Counted from the first letter of the stretch, positions 27,217 to 36,690 are shown. The stretch is DNA of 64,000 nucleotides from JAAYJK01 sp964501655 (GCA_964501655.1 CAZCTN010000013.1:1-64000), one strand, 5' to 3'. The notes: a model not told the origin generated them from the letters alone. Made by a program: numbers and translations.

Positions 27217-27726
27217 GTGGCAGAACAAAATGCCATACCACTCATGGAAAATGAGCATGTCAAGGAGCTTTTGGCTATCATGGAGGCCAACAATGTGCCT
27301 GACCGTAAGGATTTGCTTGCCGTTCTCAATCAAGTGAGCGCAATGGAAAAACAGTTAAACGCGGCGGTCACGGAGCTTGCCGCCATGCGCCGGGAACTGA
27401 ACGAGGCGCGGGAACAGGCCCACCCCGTCAAGATCGCCCTGCAAAGCGCGGTCAGTACAATGGAAAAAAACGTGGCTGTTTTACGGGAACGGCTGGACAA
27501 GGTAAAGCAGAACATCATAGACGGCTGTAAAAACGCCGTTGCCGCTTTTAAGGAAAAGGGAATTGTTGCGCTTGACAATATCCCCCGGTTTTTCAAAGTG
27601 CGGCCCGTGTTGGAAGCTATGCGTGACGATTTGGGCAAAAGCATCCGGTTTAACGAAGCGACAATCTCAAATATTCAACCGCTCCATCCTAAGGCCGGGC
27701 TGGATTGCCCCGCAAGGTTAATCTGA
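27217..27726 (+). CDS. DUF6674-like mobile-element protein, C-terminus disrupted
   Basis: This is 169 residues from a GTG preceded by AAAGGAGG. It opens with VAEQNAIPLMENEHVKELLA and has a coiled-coil stretch, matching proteins near the relaxase of Clostridial conjugative elements. GC content is visibly higher than in the neighbours. The last residues, AGLDCPARLI, are read from relaxase DNA in the wrong frame: one extra C in the run at 27708-27711 would join this frame to the relaxase fragment. So this is either a fusion broken by a frameshift or a deletion junction. Confidence 0.7.
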   Translation: MAEQNAIPLMENEHVKELLAIMEANNVPDRKDLLAVLNQVSAMEKQLNAAVTELAAMRRELNEAREQAHPVKIALQSAVSTMEKNVAVLRERLDKVKQNIIDGCKNAVAAFKEKGIVALDNIPRFFKVRPVLEAMRDDLGKSIRFNEATISNIQPLHPKAGLDCPARLI

Positions 27727-28187
27727 TTATTGATATTCAATCGAGAATGAGAGCCGGAAAAGGCCCGGCCTATGAGCGGTGGGCCAAAGTATTCAATCTG
27801 AAACAGCTGGCCGCGACGCTTCAATATTTACAGGAAAATAACCTGCTGGAATATGAACAGCTTGCGGAGAGAACGGCACAGGCCACAGACCGTTTTCATG
27901 CCTTTTCGGATAAAATCAAAAGCATTGAGGCGGCGGCAAATGCCAACGCTGAATTGATGGCGGCGACAGTTGACTACGCAAAAACCCGCGCCGTGTTTGA
28001 CGGGTACAAGGCGGCGAAGTACAGCCGGAAATATTACGCGGAGCATGAGGCCGACATTGAGTTGCACCGGGCGGCACAGGCTACTTTTCGCCGTGTTCTT
28101 TCCGGGGCAAAACTCCCCAAAATCGACATGCTGAAACAAGAACGGCGACGGCTGACGGCAGAAAAAAAGACCGCCTACAAGGAATAG
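27705..28187 (+). pseudogene. C-terminal fragment of a conjugative-element relaxase
   Basis: This 160-codon stretch (RKVNLIIDIQSRMRAGKG, YERWAKVFNLKQ) matches the C-terminal part of relaxases of Clostridial integrative elements. The catalytic N-terminus is missing, the start is a TTG without ribosome site, and the frame ends KKTAYKE at a TAG where the family continues with Tyr, suggesting a nonsense change. It cannot nick DNA and marks a dead element. Confidence 0.7.
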
Positions 28188-28281
28188 CGGACTTTGTTCT
28201 TACGCTTATTCCTTTGTAAATGTACGGATTTTTTAATGAGCTACTTTAGAATATGTTTTTCCTGCTTTTTTAGAAAGGAGC

Positions 28282-28332
28282 TTGACAGAAAAATATTTTA
28301 GACTAAAATGTACTCATATAGTTCATTTAGTC
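28282..28332 (+). promoter_or_regulatory. Promoter and probable TetR operator
   Basis: TTGACA (28282-28287) and TAAAAT (28304-28309) are 16 bases apart, a good housekeeping promoter. A near-palindrome begins gactaaa at 28301 and ends tttagtc at 28332, covering the -10 region and start site. It is placed 26 bp before the TetR gene, as expected for self-repression of the regulator and the exporter genes. Confidence 0.65.
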
Positions 28333-28357
28333 CATTTTGTGGTTGGAGGTGATGACA

Positions 28358-28936
28358 ATGGCTTATGAAAAGGAAGTATTGGAAAAAATCATTTTAGACG
28401 CTTCGGAAAAGCTCCTCTTTCGGTATGGATATAAAAATCTGAACCTGAACGATGTTGCCAAAGAAATCAATATCAGCAAGACAACCTTGTATAAAACCTT
28501 TGACAGCAAATACGTTGTAGCGAGCAGGGTGATTGAGCGGCTTCTGGAAAATGCGGAGCTGGCAATGTCCGAGTTGATTCAAGCGGAATTGCCTTTACCG
28601 GAAAAGCTAAAGCAGGGTATTGAAATTATCTCAAAGATCTATACAAAAATGGACAGAGAATTTTTGTATGATTTAGAAAATAGTCTGCCGGAGTTGTGGG
28701 AAAAGATTGACGTTGCCAGAAAGGAGAAAGAAAGCCTGATCACAGCTTTGCTTTCTAAAGAACAAAGCAAAGGCGTTGTTCGCGCTGATATCGACCCTGC
28801 ACTTCTATCGGCCCTGCTTTTGACGCTTATAAGGGGAATGTACAATCCCGGTTTCTTTTTAACGTACAGTGTGACATCTGATGTGGTTGCTAAAGCAATC
28901 GTTGATATTTTTTTACAAGGGAGCGTTGAAAATTAA
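28358..28936 (+). CDS. TetR-family repressor of the ABC exporter
   Basis: This is 192 residues from the ATG at 28358, preceded by GGAGG at 8 bases. The N-terminal helix-turn-helix (LNDVAKEINISKTTLYKTF) is typical of TetR; the rest is the ligand-binding helical domain. It is followed 39 bp later by a three-gene ABC exporter in the same direction, so it probably represses that operon until a toxic compound binds. It is part of the cargo of the decayed mobile element. Confidence 0.88.
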   Translation: MAYEKEVLEKIILDASEKLLFRYGYKNLNLNDVAKEINISKTTLYKTFDSKYVVASRVIERLLENAELAMSELIQAELPLPEKLKQGIEIISKIYTKMDREFLYDLENSLPELWEKIDVARKEKESLITALLSKEQSKGVVRADIDPALLSALLLTLIRGMYNPGFFLTYSVTSDVVAKAIVDIFLQGSVEN

Positions 28937-28975
28937 TTGTTCTTCATGCACACATAGAAAGGAAAGGTGATACCC

Positions 28976-29917
28976 ATGACAAATATTGAAAGCAATGCCA
29001 TTGTATTGCTCACAAATGTAAATAAGACGCTTGGCAAAGTAAAAAGAATAGATAATTTATCTATTCGCGGCGAACGGGGAAGGATTTATGGTCTTATCGG
29101 GCCTAATGGATCGGGCAAGACAACCATGCTCAATCTTATCACAGGGTTGTATAAACCAGACAGCGGAACGGTTCATATAGACGGTCTTGACCCTGTAAAG
29201 GATTACAAGGAAGTAAGAAAGCGCATCGGCCTGCTTCCCCAGGACACGGCTCTTTATCCCGAACTCTCCGCAAGGGAAAATCTCTCATTTCACGCCTCCC
29301 TATATCTTTCTGATCTTACGGATGTCAACAAGAGGATTGATGAAGTTTTAGAGCTTGTGGATTTAACCGAACGCGCCAATGAGCCGGTGAAGAATTTTTC
29401 AGGAGGAATGAGCAGGCGACTGGGAATTGGCCGAGCTTTGCTCAATGACCCCAAAATTTTGCTTCTGGATGAACCAACGTTAGGCGTGGATGTTCAAAGC
29501 ACCCACAAAATATATGAGTACATCCGTAACCTGAAAGACAGCAATAAAACAATCTTTGTGACCACAAACGTCATGGCCGAGGCCGATGCTCTTTGCGATG
29601 AAGTCATTATTATTGATCATGGAAAGCTGATTTGCGCGGGTTCTCCCGCAAAGCTTAAATCAGACCTTGGCGAAGGAACAATCCAATTAACCCCAAAGAT
29701 GAAGGAAGCCGTACCGGAAGATTTGATAAAAGAAAAAATTGGTGATTTTTCTTATGATGCTAAGACCATCATTGTCCATGCTCCCAGGGGCGAGCGGGAT
29801 TTAGCGGAGGTTTTAGATAAACTGAAAGATGTTATTGAATTTGAAAACATATCCTTGCATAAGCCGACCCTTGACGATGTGTTTTTAGCCCACACAGGAA
29901 AAATTTTGAGAGATTAG
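28976..29917 (+). CDS. ABC exporter ATPase
   Basis: This is 313 residues starting at ATG 28976 after AAAGGTG. Walker A is GPNGSGKTT, signature FSGGMSRRL and Walker B ILLLDEPTLGVD. A C-terminal extension of about 80 residues resembles that of drug- and antibiotic-export ATPases. Two ABC-2 permease genes follow with a gap of 11 bp and then an overlap. Substrate unknown. Confidence 0.9.
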   Translation: MTNIESNAIVLLTNVNKTLGKVKRIDNLSIRGERGRIYGLIGPNGSGKTTMLNLITGLYKPDSGTVHIDGLDPVKDYKEVRKRIGLLPQDTALYPELSARENLSFHASLYLSDLTDVNKRIDEVLELVDLTERANEPVKNFSGGMSRRLGIGRALLNDPKILLLDEPTLGVDVQSTHKIYEYIRNLKDSNKTIFVTTNVMAEADALCDEVIIIDHGKLICAGSPAKLKSDLGEGTIQLTPKMKEAVPEDLIKEKIGDFSYDAKTIIVHAPRGERDLAEVLDKLKDVIEFENISLHKPTLDDVFLAHTGKILRD

Positions 29918-29928
29918 GAGGGAGAACG

Positions 29929-31008
29929 ATGCGCGTATTTCGTATTATCAGCAAAGAGCTGAAATGTATAAAAGAGGATATCTCTTTCAATTTAGTGACG
30001 ATTCTCTCTCCGCTTCTGTTTTTATTCGCTTTCTGGCTGATGCTGTCAGGAGGGATTATGCTTCCGGTTCAGGTATACCCGGACACACAGTCCAGTGATT
30101 TTCTTAAAACCATGGAAAGCTACCAAGCCCCGGATGGAACGCCGTATATGGAATTACAGCCCGCTGCCGAGGCTGTACCACCCACCAATGCCGAGAGCAA
30201 TTTAATTGTAATAGACCAAGAGCCTTCTTTTAAAAATGGCGAGATTACAGGGAATATTGTCCATTATATCAACGATGTCAATGAAAACATGACCAAAAAT
30301 TTTAGAAACCGGCTTGACGGCGCGTTGGTCAGCTATATTGATTCGCTGCGAAACGGTGGAAATGTTATCATTGCCGAAACGACGGTGTATGAACAAGATA
30401 TCCCTTGGGATACAGGATTTGGAGTAAGTGTTTTTGTGTTTGGATTAGTGCTCTCAGGGCTTCTGTTCGGTATGTTATCCATGACCAGCGAATGGGAAAA
30501 TAAAACGACGAAATTACTGAAACTTTCGCCCTATCCTGCGGGAATTACGGTAACAGGCAAAATAATTGCCAATATTATCAAATGCTTTGTTTCCGGCTTG
30601 ATATTTCTCATGATCTTTTTCCTGATTTTCAAAGCGTTACCTGTCCACGCACTGCCATTTTCACTTTCTTTATTCCTGGTTTACGGCATATTTGTCTGTG
30701 CCGGTATGTGCATAGGTATTTATATCAAATCGACGCTGACAGCTTTTTTAATATCCCTTGCGACCGCATTGACCCTCTGGGTTGGCGGCGGCGGTTTCGG
30801 CCCGCTTTCCTATTTCGGAGATATTGCCAATGCTTTGGGAAGCATAAACCCTGCGACTTACGCCATAGAAGTTGTTCGATGGTGCTATTTCAATGGTAAT
30901 GTTGATCTCGCTGCCGGTTTTACCTTTTTAAGCATTTCATTTATTGCAGCATTTTCCTTGATTCTTGTTATCTATACAAGATGGGTACGAAGTGAGGAGG
31001 TCAGATGA
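29929..31008 (+). CDS. ABC-2 type permease 1
   Basis: This is 359 residues preceded by GGAGGG. One N-terminal membrane helix is followed by an outside domain of about 120 residues and then five C-terminal helices, the layout of ABC-2 export permeases. Its stop codon overlaps the start of the second permease, so the two are translated together and probably form a heterodimer with the ATPase. Confidence 0.87.
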   Translation: MRVFRIISKELKCIKEDISFNLVTILSPLLFLFAFWLMLSGGIMLPVQVYPDTQSSDFLKTMESYQAPDGTPYMELQPAAEAVPPTNAESNLIVIDQEPSFKNGEITGNIVHYINDVNENMTKNFRNRLDGALVSYIDSLRNGGNVIIAETTVYEQDIPWDTGFGVSVFVFGLVLSGLLFGMLSMTSEWENKTTKLLKLSPYPAGITVTGKIIANIIKCFVSGLIFLMIFFLIFKALPVHALPFSLSLFLVYGIFVCAGMCIGIYIKSTLTAFLISLATALTLWVGGGGFGPLSYFGDIANALGSINPATYAIEVVRWCYFNGNVDLAAGFTFLSISFIAAFSLILVIYTRWVRSEEVR

Positions 31009-32135
31009 TGAGAGTATTTACAGCGGAATTAAAAAAGTTATTTATACTGTTTAAAGCCGACCCGAAGTCTCTTGTGGCGGGAATCATCGCCCCGACGATC
31101 ATTCTCATTGTCTTTGCCCTTACCTTCGGCAATTTTACAGCACTGAAGCTGGCTTTTGTCAATGAGGACAGAGGAACCTACGGTACAACGCTTGAAACAT
31201 CCATATTCAGCCAGATTTCCCCCTTGGGGCAGAACCCCTATTTTGAAGAAGTTGAAGCAGACTATGATACGGCGTTTGACCTATATGCCCAAGGAAAAGT
31301 AAACGGTGTGGTCGTTGTCGGTGAAAACTTCAGCGCCGACCTGCAAAATGGGAAAAACACAAGTATCGAATATCACTTTAACAATTACAATACCGATATG
31401 GCAAAAAACCTGCGGCTGTATCTGACCGAAGGGATACTGGATTTCTACCGCGTAACTGATCCAAATTTGCAGATTGAAGTTGAGGAAGTCCTCAATGTTG
31501 AAACACAATTACATTGGTTTGATATTATTGCCGTGGCGGTTTTTCTGCTTGCCTTCCTGCTTGGAGCCATGTTCAATATGCTGTATTTATTTTCTAAGGA
31601 AAAAACCTATGATACGCTGTATGAGTACAGATTATCACCTAACAGCATATGGTCGTCCCTGCTGGCGAGGGTTGTCATGGCGCTTTTTGCCGGAACGATA
31701 ACTGCCGCGATCAATGCGGTATTTATCTGGCTGCTTACGGGGATTAATCTGGCGCTGTTTATACCCGGTATGATAGCGCCATTACTGGTCTTAGGGATAA
31801 TCTATGTATTCTTTGCCGTAATTGTCGTTTTGCTGGTTGGCAGTTTCAGTGGAGCGGCGGTATTCACAATGGCGACAACGATCATACTATGGTTTCTTTC
31901 CGGGGCAACCGCTTCCATAAAATATGCCACAGGCATCTTAAAAGCGATTGCGATGGCGATTCCCAATACCTATGGTTTAAGCCAAATTCGCGGTGAAGTT
32001 TTTGCCATGGACCCCTCTGTCGGGGGTTTATTAGGCTTTACAGAAGGCTGGCTGATTATGGCAGGCTATATGATTTTGACAATGATAGCAGCGGTTTATG
32101 TGTATCGGAAAAAACTTGCTCGAATGGTAGGGTGA
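31008..32135 (+). CDS. ABC-2 type permease 2
   Basis: This is 375 residues. GAGGAGG is 7 bases before the ATG at 31008, which shares one base with the preceding stop; an ATG at 31005 is also open. It has the same layout as permease 1: one N-terminal helix, an outside loop with ENFSADLQNGKNTSIEYHFN, and a five-helix C-terminal block. It is the last gene of the exporter operon. Confidence 0.87.
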   Translation: MRVFTAELKKLFILFKADPKSLVAGIIAPTIILIVFALTFGNFTALKLAFVNEDRGTYGTTLETSIFSQISPLGQNPYFEEVEADYDTAFDLYAQGKVNGVVVVGENFSADLQNGKNTSIEYHFNNYNTDMAKNLRLYLTEGILDFYRVTDPNLQIEVEEVLNVETQLHWFDIIAVAVFLLAFLLGAMFNMLYLFSKEKTYDTLYEYRLSPNSIWSSLLARVVMALFAGTITAAINAVFIWLLTGINLALFIPGMIAPLLVLGIIYVFFAVIVVLLVGSFSGAAVFTMATTIILWFLSGATASIKYATGILKAIAMAIPNTYGLSQIRGEVFAMDPSVGGLLGFTEGWLIMAGYMILTMIAAVYVYRKKLARMVG

Positions 32136-32198
32136 GGAATCTCAAAGATATTTTACCCATGAATCGTTATTGCCTGTCTCTGTATAGTGGGATGGTGG

Positions 32199-32290
32199 TA
32201 TGCCGCCGTTTCTCTTTGTCGAAAAAAGGGAGATTACGGAGGGCGCGCTGATATACGTACCCTTTTTACTATAACGGCGACGGCGGCATA
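32199..32290. repeat. Long-range inverted repeat in mobile-element tail
   Basis: The arms tatgccgccgt (32199-32209) and acggcggcata (32280-32290) match perfectly and enclose 70 bp. The region 32136-32482 holds no gene; its text looks like other remains of the conjugative element. A role as transcription attenuator or transfer site is possible but not shown. Confidence 0.45.
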
Positions 32291-32482
32291 GGGGAAGGAG
32301 AATTGTTGTGTATCCCAAGCCGTTGCCGCTTTTCTACCACGGCGGCCAAATGTAGCCGAAGTTTTAATCCTATATAGCTTCAAAAGAATGGATGCGCTGG
32401 TTACTCAAATACAGGCCACAAGTGAGCATGTTTCTATACAGTGGAAAATATAAACCTTAAGCGGAATGTAATAAATGAAACT

Positions 32483-32520
32483 GAACGCCGGCAGGTTAAT
32501 AAATGCCCGGCGTTCTTATT
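32483..32520 (+). terminator. Terminator at the right end of the element remnant
   Basis: The stem gaacgccgg/ccggcgttc (9 bp, arms 32483-32491 and 32507-32515) is followed by ttatt. It points along the exporter operon and may end its transcript. Confidence 0.6.
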
Positions 32521-32566
32521 GCAACTATTAAAATGGCGTGTCATGGTACTGCAGGCCTGTGCAGGT

Positions 32567-32605
32567 ACGGGGACGTTAGCGCAGGTGGTCCCAAACCGTC
32601 CCCGT
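32567..32605. repeat. GGGGACG-type palindromic element
   Basis: The arms acggggacg and cgtccccgt match perfectly around 21 bases, just beyond the 3' end of the minus-strand MaoC-like gene. No T-run follows. Its core resembles that of the terminator at 22541, so both may belong to a dispersed palindrome family. Confidence 0.45.
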
Positions 32606-32622
32606 TACCCTGGTCCGGGGCT

Positions 32623-33081
32623 CTACTCCATTTTCTTGGCCATCATTGTGGTTTGGTACTCAATAACCTGTTGACCACGCTGATTATAGCATTTGTTCCG
32701 ATAAATCAGTAAGTTCATGTTGGGATTCTTGGTAGCGCGGAAATCAACTACTTCGGCTTCGGCAGTAAGGGTATCACCAAAAAGAACCGGGGTAGTAATT
32801 TTTACGTTATCGATGCCCACATAGGCATAGATTTCATATCCGTCCTGTTCCAACAGATAGGCTACTGTATCGGCATGATGGACCAAGCCATCTGCAACCA
32901 CAAATATTACCGGAGCAGCAAGGGAACGTTCTTTAAACCAGGTATTTTTCGCATACTCCGAATTGCTATGGACAGCCATATTAAACCAGGTGAGCTGATG
33001 CAGCATAGAAAAGTCTCCCACATCAAGTGTCCGACTGACTCTGCAAGGAATTTTGGTACCCGCCACTACAGTATTGCTCAT
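32623..33081 (-). CDS. MaoC-like hot-dog protein
   Basis: This is 152 residues with AGGAGG before the ATG. It has the hot-dog fold pattern of MaoC dehydratases (AAPVIFVVADGLVHH, GDTLTAEAEVVDFRA). The catalytic Asp/His motif of (R)-enoyl-CoA hydratases is not clear, so it may be a thioesterase or a divergent dehydratase. The acyl-CoA dehydrogenase at 33563 lies upstream on the same strand, beyond a 481-bp gap without a gene, so a shared operon is uncertain. Confidence 0.75.
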   Translation of the reverse strand: MSNTVVAGTKIPCRVSRTLDVGDFSMLHQLTWFNMAVHSNSEYAKNTWFKERSLAAPVIFVVADGLVHHADTVAYLLEQDGYEIYAYVGIDNVKITTPVLFGDTLTAEAEVVDFRATKNPNMNLLIYRNKCYNQRGQQVIEYQTTMMAKKME

Positions 33082-33562
33082 ATCCAGACTCCTCCTTTAA
33101 TTAATTGTCCTTCTCTCCCGCCGGGAGTACACAGCAAATCAACCAGCTTATCATCATCTTGGTAATGATAAAGCATTTACATCTACGACCGGATAATACA
33201 TTCCTTCCCGGGCGCCTGCCTTATCCGGATCGTTCTGCTAAGAACACTTCTCAACTTGGAGTAAAAAACTTATCCTAAAAATTGATGGTGTAACGTTAGC
33301 AACAGTGGGCTGATAGTGCTCATAGAGAGGTACAGCCAGGAAGTCCAGAGCTGCAATTCTTAAAAAATGCAGTTAGTTCATGTTAAGTATGAAGACTAAA
33401 AAATAAGATATGTCTATGGGCTTAATAACCTGGGCCATCCTTGTTTGCCTGGTTCGAAAAGACAAACTGTCTGTTACCAAGACATATAATTAAGCCGAAC
33501 TGCAAACCTATTAGCGGCATCCGGTTTTTAGTCTGCTGGTTGACCAGTCGAACAGGCCATAG
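33082..33562. other. Non-coding gap
   Basis: There are 481 bp with no supported gene. No sigma-54 element was found on the strand of the MaoC-like gene. A short palindrome ctggttgaccag lies at about 33537-33548, close to the end of the acyl-CoA dehydrogenase gene, without a T-run. Confidence 0.4.
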
Positions 33563-34702
33563 TTAACGAAGTACCGAACCCGCGATAATCATGCGCTGGG
33601 CTTCGGACGTGCCTTCACCGATTTCGGTTATCTTGGCATCGCGGTAGAGGCGTTCTACCTTTGCTCCCTTCATATAACCATAGCCGCCTTGAATCTGCAC
33701 TGCTTTGGTCGTATGCCGGGCCGCGCATTCTGAACAGAAAAGCTTGGCCTTGGAAGCCGCCAGACTAAAGGGCTTACCCTGGTCTTTTATCCAGGCTGCG
33801 TTCATGTAAAAGAAACGGGCTGCATCAATGTCAACCGCCATATCGGCGATAAACCACTGAATAGCTTGTTGACTGGCAATAGGCTTTTTAAATTGGACCC
33901 GCTCCTTGGAATACTTGACTGATTCATCCAGGCAGGCCTGGGCTATACCGGTAGACATGGCAGCCATACCTATTCGGCCTGCATCCAGGGCGCTCATGGC
34001 AATTCTGAAGCCGTCCCCTTCCTTGCCCAGCATACAGTCAGCCGGCACGGCACAATCTTTGAACACTACTTCCGAGGTCTGGGAGCCCCGGATTCCCATC
34101 TTTTCAAAATGCTGGCCCAGTATAAGTCCCAGGCTTCCTTTGGGGACCAGGAAACAACTCATCCCTTTGACTCCGGCCGAGCGGTCGGTGTAGGCGAAAA
34201 CCACAAAAACATCGGCGATAATGGCATTGGTAATGAAAGTCTTGCTCCCATTCAATACATATTCATCGCCCTTTTTTACCGCGGAACTGCCGGCCGCGCT
34301 GACATCGGTCCCTGCTCCCGGTTCAGTCAGGGCAAAGGCTCCTGTCAGCTTTCCGGCTGCCAAACCGGGCATCCACTTTTGCTTCTGTTCTTCATTGCCG
34401 AAAGTTACTATGGGATGTCCGATCAGACCGAAGCTGTAGCCATGGAGAAAACCTGTAGCAGCGCAGGATCGGGCTAATTCTTCGGTTACTATCATGGTAG
34501 TAAGAAATTCCGTCCCCCCCCCGCCGTATTCGGTCGGATAAGAAATGCCCATCATACCCAGTTCTGCCAGCTTTTCAAATACCTCGACCGGCTGGCGGCT
34601 GTTTCTATCAATCTCCTCGGCCACTGGTTCGATGTACTTCAAAGCAAACTCGCGTACATTTGACCTGATCAGTTCCTGTTCTTCCGACAGCTTGAAATTC
34701 AT
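33563..34702 (-). CDS. Acyl-CoA dehydrogenase, short-chain/butyryl type
   Basis: This is 379 residues from the ATG at 34702 (MNFKLSEEQELIR), preceded by AGAGGTG; an upstream start adds 17 unlike residues. Motifs are FALTEPGAGTDVSA, QIQGGYGYMKGAKVERLYRD and the catalytic Glu in IGEGTSEAQR. The pattern is that of bacterial butyryl-CoA dehydrogenases. It stands alone, with a 331-bp gap to the divergent secreted-protein gene. It would oxidise a short acyl-CoA using an electron-transfer flavoprotein encoded elsewhere. Confidence 0.92.
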   Translation of the reverse strand: MNFKLSEEQELIRSNVREFALKYIEPVAEEIDRNSRQPVEVFEKLAELGMMGISYPTEYGGGGTEFLTTMIVTEELARSCAATGFLHGYSFGLIGHPIVTFGNEEQKQKWMPGLAAGKLTGAFALTEPGAGTDVSAAGSSAVKKGDEYVLNGSKTFITNAIIADVFVVFAYTDRSAGVKGMSCFLVPKGSLGLILGQHFEKMGIRGSQTSEVVFKDCAVPADCMLGKEGDGFRIAMSALDAGRIGMAAMSTGIAQACLDESVKYSKERVQFKKPIASQQAIQWFIADMAVDIDAARFFYMNAAWIKDQGKPFSLAASKAKLFCSECAARHTTKAVQIQGGYGYMKGAKVERLYRDAKITEIGEGTSEAQRMIIAGSVLR

Positions 34703-35033
34703 AAGCACACACCTCTTTCCTTTAGGTAGCATTTCCAACATTTCCGCAATCAAATCCGGTAGGAACCGGCTTATAAGATAATATCTACCAAATTCAGTTT
34801 ATCATGTACCCTTGGCCTAATCCACAGCCAAATTTCGCAACTTGCAGGGAATTTCTTTATAGTTTGGTATAGAAACCTTTCCTGCCGCCGCAGTTTTATC
34901 CAGCCAGTGAGCTCTCATGGCCATTTAGTGGGCAGCTCTGATTGTATTTTAAAAAACAGGCAAGTCCAATTAAATGTGATAAAATGGGAATATTACTAAA
35001 ATATTGTGTATGGGCAGAAAAGGAGGTATTGGC

Positions 35034-36479
35034 TTGAAGAAGAGTTATCTAGTAAAATTACTGACCCTGGTTTTGGTGTTGGGAATAGTATTCACAAGTG
35101 TGCCTGGGGCGAGAGCTGAGCATACATCTTTGCTGGATACCAATATTAAAATCCTTACTCCGACAGCCGGATTGAAACTGATTGCCGGCAGCAGCTATGA
35201 TATTACCTGGGAGGCAACCGGATCAATCAACTCGGTCAACATAATGTATTCATCTGATGGTGGCAGCAGTTGGGTGTCACAGGATGTTTTAAGCGGCAAT
35301 CCAGGCACATATACCTGGACAGTACCTTCCACCACTACTACTCAGGGAAAATTAAAGATAGAGGTAAACAGGACAGAATTTCTTGGTTTCCCGCCTATGC
35401 CGGTAAGCAACTATTATTATAATGATAGCGCTGCTTTCAGCATTCTGCAGATGATAACACCAATACTAAGCAAACCGGCTGTCCCTGCTGACCTGACAGT
35501 TACCGCTATTACCAGTGATACAGTAAGTCTGTCCTGGCAGGACCAATCTGCAAATGAGAGCGGCTTTTTCATACACCGCAAGCTGGAAAACGCGGCTGCT
35601 TACACCAGCATTGGCAGTGTTGGGGCCAATATAACCAGCTATCAAGATACCGGTTTGATTCCCGAGACCACATATAATTATGTAGTTACTGCATACAACA
35701 GCGTTGGTTCTTCAGCTTTCAGCAATGCTGTTACAGCTGCCACCTTGGGCATCACTCCCCTGGCTAAACCTTTGGCGCCTACCCTGCTGACGGCGGTTGC
35801 GGTTTCCGATGAGAGAATTGATATAAGCTGGCAGAATAATTCTACCAATGAAAACGGTTTCTACATCTATCGCAAGAAAGAAGGCGAGATTGCTTTCAGC
35901 AATATACATGATAGTGGTAGTCCGGGATGGAGTGGCTATAGTGATTCCGGTTTGGAACCCGGTACCAAGTATTATTATTATGTAGCAGCTTACAATGGTA
36001 TGGGATCTACAGACAGCAATATTTTAGGCGCTGTTACTACCGGTACGCCTGCTGCCACTAATCCCCCTTCCTCCAGCCAAACTACAACGGTTTTGCGTTT
36101 TTATATTGATAAATCCGAGTATTATATTAATGATATCGCCAGTGCCATGGATACAGCTCCGATTATCAAGGACAGCCGCACCCTGCTGCCGATACGTTAT
36201 GTGGCAACTCCTCTGGGAGCTTCTCTGGACTGGGACCCGGCGGAGAGAAAAGTCAGTATTAGCAATGATACCACGCTGATCGAATTGTGGATTGGCCAGA
36301 ACACGGCCCGGGTCAATGGGGTGGCAAAACTGATAGATGCCGACAATCCCGAGGTGGTTCCTATAATATTGCCGCCGGGACGCACCATGCTGCCGCTGCG
36401 GTTCATAAGTGAAAACCTGGGGTGTCAGGTAGATTGGAATAATGCTTTGCGGGAAGCCAAAGTCACATATTCCAAATAG
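35034..36479 (+). CDS. Secreted protein with two FN3 domains and a stalk domain
   Basis: This is 481 residues from a TTG that lies 7 bases after AAAGGAGG; an ATG ten codons earlier overlaps that site. After a signal peptide (about residues 1-28) come an Ig-like N-terminal domain (ITWEATGSINSVNIMYSSDG), two fibronectin type III domains (SLSWQDQSANESGFFIHRK and ISWQNNSTNENGFYIYRKK) and a copper-amine-oxidase-N-type domain (LLPIRYVATPLGASLDWD, MLPLRFISENLG) common on Firmicute surface proteins. No enzyme domain is seen; cell-wall or substrate binding is likely. Confidence 0.85.
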   Translation: MKKSYLVKLLTLVLVLGIVFTSVPGARAEHTSLLDTNIKILTPTAGLKLIAGSSYDITWEATGSINSVNIMYSSDGGSSWVSQDVLSGNPGTYTWTVPSTTTTQGKLKIEVNRTEFLGFPPMPVSNYYYNDSAAFSILQMITPILSKPAVPADLTVTAITSDTVSLSWQDQSANESGFFIHRKLENAAAYTSIGSVGANITSYQDTGLIPETTYNYVVTAYNSVGSSAFSNAVTAATLGITPLAKPLAPTLLTAVAVSDERIDISWQNNSTNENGFYIYRKKEGEIAFSNIHDSGSPGWSGYSDSGLEPGTKYYYYVAAYNGMGSTDSNILGAVTTGTPAATNPPSSSQTTTVLRFYIDKSEYYINDIASAMDTAPIIKDSRTLLPIRYVATPLGASLDWDPAERKVSISNDTTLIELWIGQNTARVNGVAKLIDADNPEVVPIILPPGRTMLPLRFISENLGCQVDWNNALREAKVTYSK

Positions 36480-36534
36480 CAGCCGGCAAGATCGATACGG
36501 TAATAAGCTATTACTTCAAACCATAGCAAACAGG

Positions 36535-36690
36535 TGGCTGCCCCCTCGGGCAGCCGCTAAATTATCGCCAAAGAGTCTCGGAGCAAGCAACTCCGGGAAT
36601 CCATACTCTTCGGCGTGGCAGCCGGATCAGCAGCGGTTGACTCCTGGCTTGGAGCTATGCCGAAGGGATGATGCCGAAAGGCTGTTTGAA
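36535..36690 (+). ncRNA. Structured intergenic region, possible RNA
   Basis: This stretch between converging genes has nested pairing: ggctgccc/gggcagcc, then aagagt/actctt enclosing ggag-caagcaa-ctcc, with gcc/ggc outside, then ctcc-tggctt-ggag and cagcc/ggctg. An 89-codon open frame crosses it but looks non-coding. No known riboswitch consensus was matched. Strand is uncertain and there is no gene immediately downstream on either strand. Confidence 0.3.

Noticed and set aside
27040..27333. Two overlapping 90-97 codon minus-strand frames
   Set aside because: They are opposite to the DUF6674 gene and have no ribosome site; they are shadows.
33160..33180. A GG-N10-GC match on the plus strand in the gap before the MaoC-like gene
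   Set aside because: The surrounding bases do not fit the sigma-54 consensus and no plus-strand gene follows.
36535..36690. Cyclic-di-AMP (ydaO) or cyclic-di-GMP riboswitch
   Set aside because: Phrases such as cgctaaat and gggaatcca are suggestive, but the conserved cores of both riboswitch classes are absent and no gene follows.
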